Positions 17,308-26,955 of a stretch of DNA of 64,000 bases are shown in pieces. The position numbers were made by a program, and so were the translations under genes. This DNA comes from an uncultured Atopobiaceae bacterium (lineage in GTDB: Bacteria > Actinomycetota > Coriobacteriia > Coriobacteriales > Atopobiaceae). Within the stretch, counting starts at the first letter, position 1; each line of letters starts with the position of its first letter. The stretch covers positions 73,601-137,600 of the forward strand of contig CAKVON010000004.1 of the NCBI GenBank assembly GCA_934792625.1, written 5' to 3'. The notes under the pieces are model-generated. The model searched no databases and was not told the DNA's origin. It saw only the letters and a program-made list of their open reading frames with translations.

Positions 17308-18339
17308 CTAGCCGAGCTGGAAATAGAGCGCGAAGCCCAGCGCGGCGAACGCGGCCGACACGATCCAGAAGCGGATGACGACCTTCGTCTCGCTCCAGCC
17401 GAGCTTCTCGAAGTGGTGGTGAAGCGGTGCCATGAGGAAGACTCGCTTGCCCGTGGACTTGAAGCTGACGACCTGGATGATGACCGAGAGGGCCTCGGCG
17501 ATGAACAGGCCGCCCATGATGAGCGAGGTGACCTCGGTCTTGGTGAGGACCGCGAGTGCGGCGAAGGCGGCGCCAAGCGCCAGGGAGCCCGTGTCGCCCA
17601 TGAAGATCGTCGCGGGGTAGCAGTTGAACCAGAGGAAGCCCACGAGCGCGCCTGCCGCGGAGGCGGCGAAGATCGCGAGGTTGATCTCGTCGTACCTGAA
17701 GGCGACGGCCGCCAGCGCGAGCATGACAACGAGCACGGTGCCGCCCGCCAGGCCGTCGAGGCCGTCGGTGAGGTTGACGGCGTTGGACAGGCCCGCCATC
17801 AGCAGGAAGACGAAGACGAGGTAGAGCCACGGGATGGCGACGGCGGTGCCGCCCAGCTCGACCGTCGTGGTGAGCACGCCCAGGTCCAGGGCGAAGCCGC
17901 CCGGGAAGCGCAGGACGGGCGCGATGCCGCACATGTTGACCGCGAACAGGCAGAACGCCACCGAGATGGTGATGAGGCCCGCCATCTTCTGCGACGGCGT
18001 GAGGCCCAGCGAGCGCTTGTGCGCGACAGACTCGATGTCGTCGAGAAGGCCGAGGCTGCCGGTGGCGAACGTGGCGACGACGGCCAGGATCAGGTCGCCG
18101 GTCCACTTGGCCATGAGCACGCAGGTGGCGAGAAGTGCCACGAGGATGACGACGCCACCCATGGTGGGGGTGCCCTGCTTCACGAGGTGACGCTGCGGGC
18201 CGTCGGCGCGGATCTGCTGGCCGACGCCCTCCCTCCTCATGAACCTGATGAACACGGGCATCAGGACGAGCACGATGACCGCCGCCAATGCCATGGCGAT
18301 GAAGACCTGGTAGGTCGGGTAGCTGGGATTTCCGAGCAT
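17308..18339 (-). CDS. mraY: Phospho-N-acetylmuramoyl-pentapeptide transferase MraY
   Basis: 343-residue polytopic enzyme transferring phospho-MurNAc-pentapeptide to undecaprenyl phosphate to make lipid I. About ten membrane helices; catalytic motifs are QGTPTMGGV, the Mg2+ site DDIES, NLTDGLDGLA, FMGDTGSLALG and APLHHHFEKLGWSE. The ATG at 18339 lies one base after the murF stop. A longer frame to 18399 would be entirely inside murF and is not used. Confidence 0.98.
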   Translation of the reverse strand: MLGNPSYPTYQVFIAMALAAVIVLVLMPVFIRFMRREGVGQQIRADGPQRHLVKQGTPTMGGVVILVALLATCVLMAKWTGDLILAVVATFATGSLGLLDDIESVAHKRSLGLTPSQKMAGLITISVAFCLFAVNMCGIAPVLRFPGGFALDLGVLTTTVELGGTAVAIPWLYLVFVFLLMAGLSNAVNLTDGLDGLAGGTVLVVMLALAAVAFRYDEINLAIFAASAAGALVGFLWFNCYPATIFMGDTGSLALGAAFAALAVLTKTEVTSLIMGGLFIAEALSVIIQVVSFKSTGKRVFLMAPLHHHFEKLGWSETKVVIRFWIVSAAFAALGFALYFQLG

Positions 18340-18340
18340 G

Positions 18341-19786
18341 TTAGGCGAGCACCCCCTTGACGAAGAGGTCGAGCCCCACGGAGCGCGAGGCCTTGGCAAG
18401 AACGAGGTCGGCAGGCGTCAGCACGGGCGCCATGACGCGGATGGCGTCGTCGACCGTGTCGAAGCACTCGATGCGGTCGTCGGACATGCCCATGGTGACC
18501 GCCGCCTCGCGCATGGCGGGCACGAACTCGGTGCCGACCAGGCAAAGCATGTCGAGGGGCTTGGCGGCGGCATAGGCGCCGATCAGGGCGTGAAGGCGCT
18601 GCGCCTCGTCGCCGAGCTCGCCGATCTCGCCGAGGACGGCGATCCTGCGCCCCTCACACGACATGGAGCACAAGACGTCGAGCGCGGCCGCCATCGACGA
18701 GGGGCTCGCGTTGTAGGAGTCGTCGATCACGCGGCACTTCTCGGCACCGCCGACGACCTCGAGTCGCATGTGGGTCGCGGGCATGGCGGCCACGGCGTCG
18801 ACGACGGCGTCGCGGTCGCAGCCGCAGGCGTCCGCCACGGCCAGCGCGATCAGGTAGTCGCTCACAAGCTGTCGGCCGGGGACGGGAATCGTCACGCGAC
18901 GCCTCCATCCGTCCGCAAAGACGACGTCGGCCGACGGGCGACCGTCCTCGCCGAGCTCGACGCCCTCGGCGCGCACGACACCCTCGCGGCCACCCACCAG
19001 CTCGCAGTCCACGCCCGCGGGCGTGGCGAACCCGTCGCGGATGAAGGCGGAGTAGTCGTCCTCGGCGGTGAGCACCAGAAGCGGGCCCACCTTCGCGCCA
19101 TGCGCCTCGCCGCCCTCCATGCCGGAGCAGATCTCGGCCTTGGCGCGAGCGATGTTCTCGCGGCTGCCGAGAAGACCGATGTGGCTCGTGCCGACGTTGG
19201 TGACGCAGGCCACGGCGGGCCTTGCCACGGCCGCCAGGCGGTCGATCTCGTGCGGGTGGTTCATGCCCATCTCCACGACGATGGCCTCGGCGTCGTCGGG
19301 CGCCGACAGCAGCGTGATGGGCATGCCGATGAGGTTGTTGAAGTTGCCCGCGGTGGCGTGCACGCGGAAGCGCGTCGCCAGGGCGTGGGCAAGCATGTCC
19401 TTGGTGGTGGTCTTGCCGACCGAGCCGGTCACGCCGACCACGAGCCAGCCCGGGTGCTCGTCGCGCCATGCGGACGCGAGCGCGAGCAAGAACCGCTCGC
19501 CGTCGTCGCCCGCGGCACGCACGATGGCGCAGCCGCGAGCCTCGGCGGACCCGAGCAGGCCGTCCGCGGGGTCGGCGGTGATGACCACGAGGCCGGCGCC
19601 AGAGTCGACCGCCTGCGGGGCGAACCTGTTGCCGTCGACGTTCTCGCCCGGGAATGCGACGAACACGCCGTCCTTCTCGACCTTGCGCGAGTCGATTGCG
19701 ATGCCCGAGACGCACGCGTCCTCGGGGCCGGCCAGAAGCGTGGCGCCGGTTGCCGCCACGACCTGAGAGACCTTCATGCGAAACAT
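18341..19786 (-). CDS. murF: UDP-N-acetylmuramoyl-tripeptide--D-alanyl-D-alanine ligase
   Basis: 481-residue Mur ligase that adds D-Ala-D-Ala to the UDP-MurNAc tripeptide. The N-terminal domain has IAIDSRKVEKDGVFVAFPGEN; the P-loop is GVTGSVGKTTTKDM; others are NFNNLIGMPIT, EMGMNHPHEI and NVGTSHIG. The C-terminal domain has DDSYNASPSSM and AVLGEIGELGD. The ATG at 19786 follows AAAGGGA; ATG at 19777 is possible. Its upstream neighbour is ftsI, not murE, which would make the tripeptide substrate. Confidence 0.97.
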   Translation of the reverse strand: MFRMKVSQVVAATGATLLAGPEDACVSGIAIDSRKVEKDGVFVAFPGENVDGNRFAPQAVDSGAGLVVITADPADGLLGSAEARGCAIVRAAGDDGERFLLALASAWRDEHPGWLVVGVTGSVGKTTTKDMLAHALATRFRVHATAGNFNNLIGMPITLLSAPDDAEAIVVEMGMNHPHEIDRLAAVARPAVACVTNVGTSHIGLLGSRENIARAKAEICSGMEGGEAHGAKVGPLLVLTAEDDYSAFIRDGFATPAGVDCELVGGREGVVRAEGVELGEDGRPSADVVFADGWRRRVTIPVPGRQLVSDYLIALAVADACGCDRDAVVDAVAAMPATHMRLEVVGGAEKCRVIDDSYNASPSSMAAALDVLCSMSCEGRRIAVLGEIGELGDEAQRLHALIGAYAAAKPLDMLCLVGTEFVPAMREAAVTMGMSDDRIECFDTVDDAIRVMAPVLTPADLVLAKASRSVGLDLFVKGVLA

Positions 19787-19810
19787 GTGAGACCGTTCCC
19801 TTTCCAGGCG

Positions 19811-21571
19811 CTACGCGCTGGGCTTCACACCCATCTCATCGAGCGCCTCAGACATGATAGCCGAGAACACCGGGGCGGCCGAGGAGGCCGCGAGATGTGG
19901 CGTTCCGTTGAGGCCCACGTAGACGAGCACCTTTGGGTCGTCGGCGTTGGCGAAGCCTACCAGCGAGCTCACGTACTTTCCGGATTCGTATCCGCCCTCG
20001 GCGCTCGCCTGCTCGCCCGTGCCCGTCTTGCCCGCGACGTCGTAACCCGTGACCTGGGCGGCCGTGCCGGTTCCCTCGTTGATGACGTTGCGCATCATGT
20101 CGGTGACCTTGTCGCAGGTGGCCTTCGAGACGGTGTCGGTGCCCTTGGAGGACCAGTCGACCGTGTCGCCCGCCTTCTGGACGAGGAAGTGGGGCACGTT
20201 CATGGTCCCGTCGTTGGCGATGGCACCCACGGCCCGCACGACCTGGACCATGGGGAAGGCAAGTCCCTGGCCGAACGACATGAAGCCGAGGTTGGCGCCG
20301 GCAACGTCATCCCCGGTGGCGACGATACCCGCCTGCTCGCCGGGGAAGTCGATGCCGGTCTTCGAGCCGATGCCGAACTTCTCGATACCCGCCGAGAAGG
20401 TATCGGCGCCGATGGCCTGCGCCACAAGGGCGGTGCCGGTGTTGGAGGAGCGACGCAAGATCTCGGTGCACGACATGTCCATCGTGTAGTCGCGCTCGTC
20501 GTCGTCGCCGACGAGGTCGTCACCGAGCTGGACCTTGGGAGGAACGGTGAAGGTTGACTCGGGCGTGACCTTGCCCGACTCGATGCCGACCGCCATCGTC
20601 AGGACCTTGAAGATCGAGCCAGGCTCGTAGGAGTCGCCGGTAAGCCTGAGCTTCATGCTGTCGCTCGTGACGCTCGACGCGTCGGTCGGGTCCATGAGCG
20701 GGGTCGAGCACGCCGCAAGGATCTCGCCGGTGGACGGGTCGGTGACCATCACCGAGCCCGACTCGGCGTTGTAGTCACTCGTGGCCTGCGCGATCTTCTC
20801 CTCGGCCATCTTCTGGATGTCGAGGTCGATCGAGATGACGATGTCCTGGCCGTCGGTTGCCTCCTGGATGGTGGTGGAGGCACCCGCGATCGGCTTGCCG
20901 TCGGTGCCCGTGGCCGTCTGCACGACGCCATCGGTGCCGCCGAGGATCTTGTCGTAGTAGTACTCGAGGCCCGAGAGGCCGTTGCCGTCGTCGCCAACGT
21001 AGCCGAGCACCTGCCCCGCGACCGAGCCGTTGGGATAGACGCGCTTCGTGTTCTCCTCGAAGTAGACGCCGGCGTAGCCCGCCTTCTCCAGGTCGCCCTT
21101 CAGCTCGTCGGCAGTCGAGAGGTCGACCCGTTTCTTGATGACGGAATACTGGCCCTGCGCGGTAAGCGACGCGGTGTAGTCCGACGCGTTGCCGCCCAGG
21201 TCTTGGGCGAGAAGTTCCGACAGGGCAGACGCGTCGTCGATCTCGGTCGGGTTGCAGATGACGTTCTTGCACTCGACGCTCGTGGCCAACACGTTGCCGT
21301 TGCGGTCGTAGATGGTGCCTCGCTTGGCGTGCAGCACCTGCGTGCTCTCGCGGGAGACGGCATAGGTGTCGTGTTTGATGACCGTCAGCTCGAAGAGCCT
21401 CCCTGCGACTATGACCGCGACGAGGCAAACCCCTATCAAGAGGGCCCTGTAGACCCGATCGGGACGCGCGAATCCCCGTCGGCTCGCACGGTCCCTAGAC
21501 TCGCGCGTCGCCTCGTCATAGGAAGACCCACGGACCCGAGAGGTCCTTCTCTGTCGATTGCCTCTTGTCAC
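19811..21571 (-). CDS. ftsI: FtsI-type penicillin-binding protein (class B transpeptidase)
   Basis: 586-residue septal D,D-transpeptidase. A basic cytoplasmic N-terminus and one transmembrane helix (about 42-60) are followed by the class B pedestal domain (RGTIYDRNGNVLA, about 84-96) and the transpeptidase domain. Catalytic motifs: SIFK with nucleophile S319 and K322, SSN at 375-377 and KTG at 515-517. No PASTA repeats follow. The start is GTG at 21571, nine bases after the ftsL stop, with only a weak AGG upstream. Beta-lactams are the expected inhibitors of this family. It works with FtsW encoded downstream. Confidence 0.95.
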   Translation of the reverse strand: MTRGNRQRRTSRVRGSSYDEATRESRDRASRRGFARPDRVYRALLIGVCLVAVIVAGRLFELTVIKHDTYAVSRESTQVLHAKRGTIYDRNGNVLATSVECKNVICNPTEIDDASALSELLAQDLGGNASDYTASLTAQGQYSVIKKRVDLSTADELKGDLEKAGYAGVYFEENTKRVYPNGSVAGQVLGYVGDDGNGLSGLEYYYDKILGGTDGVVQTATGTDGKPIAGASTTIQEATDGQDIVISIDLDIQKMAEEKIAQATSDYNAESGSVMVTDPSTGEILAACSTPLMDPTDASSVTSDSMKLRLTGDSYEPGSIFKVLTMAVGIESGKVTPESTFTVPPKVQLGDDLVGDDDERDYTMDMSCTEILRRSSNTGTALVAQAIGADTFSAGIEKFGIGSKTGIDFPGEQAGIVATGDDVAGANLGFMSFGQGLAFPMVQVVRAVGAIANDGTMNVPHFLVQKAGDTVDWSSKGTDTVSKATCDKVTDMMRNVINEGTGTAAQVTGYDVAGKTGTGEQASAEGGYESGKYVSSLVGFANADDPKVLVYVGLNGTPHLAASSAAPVFSAIMSEALDEMGVKPSA

Positions 21572-21580
21572 GATTCGAGC

Positions 21581-22114
21581 CTAGGCGTCGAAGTCGGACG
21601 TGACCTCGTCGACACCCTGTGCGGAGGCGTCCGTGGCAAACCCTGAAGTTGAATCTCCGGTAGACCCTGAGGTTGAGGTAGAGCCTGAGACTTCGTCGAC
21701 AGCCCCCTGCTCAGAGGACGTGTCACCAGCACGAGTCATGCCATAGTTCTGCGTGGCGATGCGCTCGATGCGGCTCTCGCTCGAGAGCATGGCAGAGGTG
21801 ACCCTGAGGTCCTTCTCGGCGGAACGGGCATCGCGGATCTCGGTGCGAAGCTCCTCGTTGGCGGTAAGCGTGCCGACTGCCGCCGTCGTGATGACGACGC
21901 GGGCGAAGGCACCGAGAAGGATGCAGGCGATGGCGATGGTGGCCATGGCCACGCGAGCGCGGAACTGGGGGGAGACCCCACGACGCACGCGGGCATCGAG
22001 TCCGCGACCCTCGACAACGTCGAAAGACGGCGCGCCCTGACGACGCGCGTTGCGACCGAGCTGCCCCCTCTCGGCGGCATCGAGGCTGCGTGCCTCGGAA
22101 CCCTGGTACCTCAT
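21581..22114 (-). CDS. ftsL: FtsL-like septum protein
   Basis: 177-residue bitopic protein in the position of ftsL between rsmH and ftsI. A 55-residue basic cytoplasmic segment is followed by a transmembrane helix (about 57-80) and a short coiled coil (TANEELRTEIRDARSAEKDLRVTSAMLSSES, in part) ending in RIERIATQNYGM, the FtsL/DivIC-like motif. The last 50 residues are Ser/Thr/Asp-rich. FtsL forms the trimeric complex with FtsB/DivIC and FtsQ. The sequence is too divergent for certainty, but place, topology and coiled coil agree. The ATG at 22114 follows AGGGGGA. Confidence 0.8.
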   Translation of the reverse strand: MRYQGSEARSLDAAERGQLGRNARRQGAPSFDVVEGRGLDARVRRGVSPQFRARVAMATIAIACILLGAFARVVITTAAVGTLTANEELRTEIRDARSAEKDLRVTSAMLSSESRIERIATQNYGMTRAGDTSSEQGAVDEVSGSTSTSGSTGDSTSGFATDASAQGVDEVTSDFDA

Positions 22115-22117
22115 GAG

Positions 22118-22300
22118 AATCCCCCTGCTTCGTTTGTGGAACGTTGGTAGTGCGTTTGAGCTGCGTTTGTGGTGTGGTGGTAGTGCGTGGTGCGTTGGTG
22201 GTGCATTAGTGATGCGAAAGTGGTGCGTTTGAGCTGCGTTTGTTGTGCGGTGGAGCTACGTTCTTGGTGCTATGCACTCGGTCCGTTGGGACCGGAGATG
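22118..22300. repeat. Repeat-filled spacer between rsmH and ftsL
   Basis: The 187-base gap is low in complexity and consists of degenerate GTGGTGCGTT-like units on the plus strand. It includes an exact 21-base direct repeat, at 22150-22170 and 22223-22243 (begins GTGCGTTTGAGC). No gene, promoter or terminator is evident. Such a gap is unusual in this normally tight cluster. Confidence 0.75.
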
Positions 22301-22301
22301 C

Positions 22302-23288
22302 CTATCGGGACGCGTCGGCGTTGATCCTGACCGCCACGCGCGTCTTGGCGCTGCGAGCCCTCGGGTTGAGGGCCACCTCCTCGTCGGAGGCGACGAGGGG
22401 CTTTCGCGTCTTGACGTCCAGCATCGGCACGTTGCCACAGACACACACCGGAAGGTCCGGTGGGCAGGTGCAGCCCCGTGACATCTCGGAGAAGACGTGC
22501 TTGACGATGCGATCCTCGAGGCTGTGGTAGCTGATCACGCAGATCCTGCCACCCTCGTTGGTCCATCGGACGGCTGCCTGCAGGCCTTGCTCGAGCATGT
22601 CGAGCTCGTGGTTGACCTCGATGCGCAGGGCCTGGAAGGTCTTGCGTGCGGGATGTCCGCCGTGGCGCCTGTCGGCCGCGGGAATCGCGGCCTTGATGAC
22701 GTCGACAAGCTCGAGGGTCGTCTCGATGGGCTGCTTGTCGCGCCTGCGACAGATCTGACGGGCGATGCGGCTCGCGTGCTTCTCGTCCCCGAAGGCGCGA
22801 ATGATCCGGGCGAGGTCGGCTTCGTTGTAGGTGTTGATGACCTCTGCTGCGGTTAGGGTGTTATTTCCCGGATTCATGCGCATGTCGAGCGGGGCGTCCT
22901 CGTGGTACGAGAAGCCCCTTTCGGGGATGTCGAGTTGCGGCGACGAGACGCCGAGGTCGAACAGGAAGCAGTCGACCCCGTCGACTCGGGCCTGGACCAG
23001 AAGCTCGTCCAGGTCGCCGAAGTTGCCCTTGAGGAAACGGTGGCGTGCGCCCGGAACCTCGCGCTCGAAGCGCTCGGCGGCGGCGGCAAGCGCCATGTCG
23101 TCCTGGTCGATGCCGATGGACAGGCCCTGCGGCGCCACGCGACGGGCAAGCTCGACCGAGTGGCCGGCCCCTCCCAGCGTGCAGTCGCAGACGACCTCGC
23201 CTGGCTGGGGGTCCAGCCAATGCAGGACCTCCTCGAGCATCACGGGTACGTGCGAGAATGCTGTTGTCAATTCGCTCACTCCACTCAT
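22302..23288 (-). CDS. rsmH: 16S rRNA (cytosine-1402-N4)-methyltransferase RsmH
   Basis: 328-residue SAM-dependent methyltransferase acting on C1402 in the ribosomal P site. Motifs: HVPVMLEEVL at the N-terminus, the SAM site CDCTLGGAGHS and GIDQDDMAL, FDLGVSSPQLDIPERGFSY, and the C-terminal ISYHSLEDRIVKHVF. The ATG at 23288 shares an ATGA overlap with the mraZ stop, indicating coupled translation. Second gene of the dcw operon. Confidence 0.97.
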   Translation of the reverse strand: MSGVSELTTAFSHVPVMLEEVLHWLDPQPGEVVCDCTLGGAGHSVELARRVAPQGLSIGIDQDDMALAAAAERFEREVPGARHRFLKGNFGDLDELLVQARVDGVDCFLFDLGVSSPQLDIPERGFSYHEDAPLDMRMNPGNNTLTAAEVINTYNEADLARIIRAFGDEKHASRIARQICRRRDKQPIETTLELVDVIKAAIPAADRRHGGHPARKTFQALRIEVNHELDMLEQGLQAAVRWTNEGGRICVISYHSLEDRIVKHVFSEMSRGCTCPPDLPVCVCGNVPMLDVKTRKPLVASDEEVALNPRARSAKTRVAVRINADASR

Positions 23289-23740
23289 CCGAACATCAAC
23301 GCGTCGAGGTCGTTGTCGAAGTCGTCGTACTTCTCGTGCCACCTCTCGGCGTTCCAGATGGCAAAGTGATCGTCCAGGCCGGTGATGATGACATCGCCGG
23401 AAAGGCCGAGCCTCTCTCGCTTGTCTGCGCTAAGCTTGCCAAGCGCGACACGACCGGCCGAGTCAAGATCGATCGTGATGGCGCTCTGCCACAGGCCGTC
23501 GTGAAGCCTGACGTCCTTGGCGTCGCGGGGGTTGTAGCACTTGTCGCCGACGTTGAAGAGACCGTCGACCCACTGCTTGAAACCCTCCTCGGTGAAGCCG
23601 TTCAGACAACCGCTGAAGGGGACGAGCTTGATCGACTTGGTCCCCTCGGCAGCAAGCTGCTTGCGAAAGGCGGAAGGCAGGGTGACGCGCCCCTTGGCAT
23701 CAACGGACATTTCGAATTTGCCGGAGAGCCCAGAAAGCAT
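23285..23740 (-). CDS. mraZ: Transcriptional regulator MraZ
   Basis: 151-residue DNA-binding protein with two SpoVT/AbrB-like halves, each with the family DxKGR/AGR signature: SVDAKGRVTLPSAFR (residues 12-26) and LDSAGRVALGK (about 91-101). MraZ oligomers bind repeated pentamers upstream of their own gene and control the dcw operon. Such an array is present at 23813-23857. The ATG at 23740 has GGGAGGGAGG upstream. Confidence 0.96.
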   Translation of the reverse strand: MLSGLSGKFEMSVDAKGRVTLPSAFRKQLAAEGTKSIKLVPFSGCLNGFTEEGFKQWVDGLFNVGDKCYNPRDAKDVRLHDGLWQSAITIDLDSAGRVALGKLSADKRERLGLSGDVIITGLDDHFAIWNAERWHEKYDDFDNDLDALMFG

Positions 23741-23795
23741 GTCAACCTCCCTCCCAGTCGAGCGAACCTATCCCCTCCCACTGGAGCGTAGTCAC

Positions 23796-23801
23796 ATCTT
23801 A
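23796..23801 (-). promoter_or_regulatory. -10 box of the mraZ/dcw promoter
   Basis: TAAGAT on the minus strand, 56 bases before the mraZ start. A -35 at the right distance would fall on the first two operator pentamers, as expected for autorepression. Confidence 0.5.
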
Positions 23802-23812
23802 CGCTATTCCGC

Positions 23813-23857
23813 CCCACTTTGCCCCACAACTAAACACTTTCCCCCACCTTCAACCAC
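23813..23857 (-). promoter_or_regulatory. MraZ operator: five pentamers with 10-base spacing
   Basis: On the minus strand GTGGG or near-matches recur every ten bases: GTGGT, GTGGG, GTGTT, GTGGG, GTGGG (plus-strand positions 23853-57, 23843-47, 23833-37, 23823-27, 23813-17). Known MraZ operators are tandem TGGGN pentamers separated by five bases, so the period agrees exactly. Three are perfect, two degenerate. Confidence 0.85.
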
Positions 23858-24234
23858 TTTGACCCTCTTCTCACCCCACGCCAGCCCCACGGGCACCCAT
23901 TCGACCCAACATCTTGGGTGGCGAACACCTGTTTCCACCAGAGCAACGGACGATGGCGACGCACTGGCATGCCAAATTGTGATTGAAATATGAATCCGCA
24001 GGTAAAAGGCCATATAGCGAGAAGGGCCGCGAGTTCGTAAGGCCGTTCTTAACCCCAGGGCAGGGTCTGGACACGTCGCATGGCGACCTATGGAAACTTG
24101 GTTGTGAGGCATGTTGTGGCCCTGGCACCCAGCTCACCGCCCCGGATATGGACGGTGGGACGCCGTCCCACGCCAGGTGCGAAAGCGGCAAATAGTGGGA
24201 CGCTCCCCCACCGCCGCGCCGACACGCCGCCGCG
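23858..24234. other. 377-base non-coding stretch between mraZ operator and xerD
   Basis: No convincing gene. It contains a perfect GTGGGAC-GCC-GTCCCAC hairpin near 24154, a second GTGGGACGCTCCCCCAC-like hairpin near 24197, one CTTCTCG 14-mer (24014-24027, minus) and an AT-rich segment near 23980-24000 that could be a distal promoter. Small open frames here lack binding sites and family resemblance. It may hold the xerD 3' end signals or a small RNA. Confidence 0.5.
24014..24027 (-). repeat. Intergenic copy of the CTTCTCG 14-mer
   Basis: GCCCTTCTCGCTAT on the minus strand, matching the core and differing from the consensus only in the last base. Confidence 0.5.
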
Positions 24235-25137
<903 letters not shown>

Positions 25138-25140
25138 CCT

Positions 25141-26841
<1,701 letters not shown>

Positions 26842-26843
26842 TT

Positions 26844-26849
26844 ATTCTA
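26844..26849 (-). promoter_or_regulatory. -10 box of the pyrG promoter
   Basis: TAGAAT on the minus strand about 50 bases before the pyrG start, just upstream of the leader inverted repeat. No clear -35. Confidence 0.45.
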
Positions 26850-26935
26850 GTCCCGCCCCGGTAGGCGGCCCGACCCGCGAAACCCATTCCTAACGTACAC
26901 GCCACAAATCGACCCGAGGCCGGACCGTAACACGC

Positions 26936-26955
26936 GAAAAGGGCCTAACGGCCCT
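26936..26955 (-). terminator. Terminator spanning the recN stop codon
   Basis: On the minus strand GGGCC-GTTA-GGCCC followed by TTTTCG. The stop codon TAG of recN lies within the hairpin, so translation termination and transcription termination coincide. Confidence 0.7.

Noticed and set aside
23983..24195. A 70-codon open frame on the plus strand between mraZ and xerD
   Set aside because: No ribosome-binding site, no family resemblance, and it crosses hairpins and a CTTCTCG repeat.
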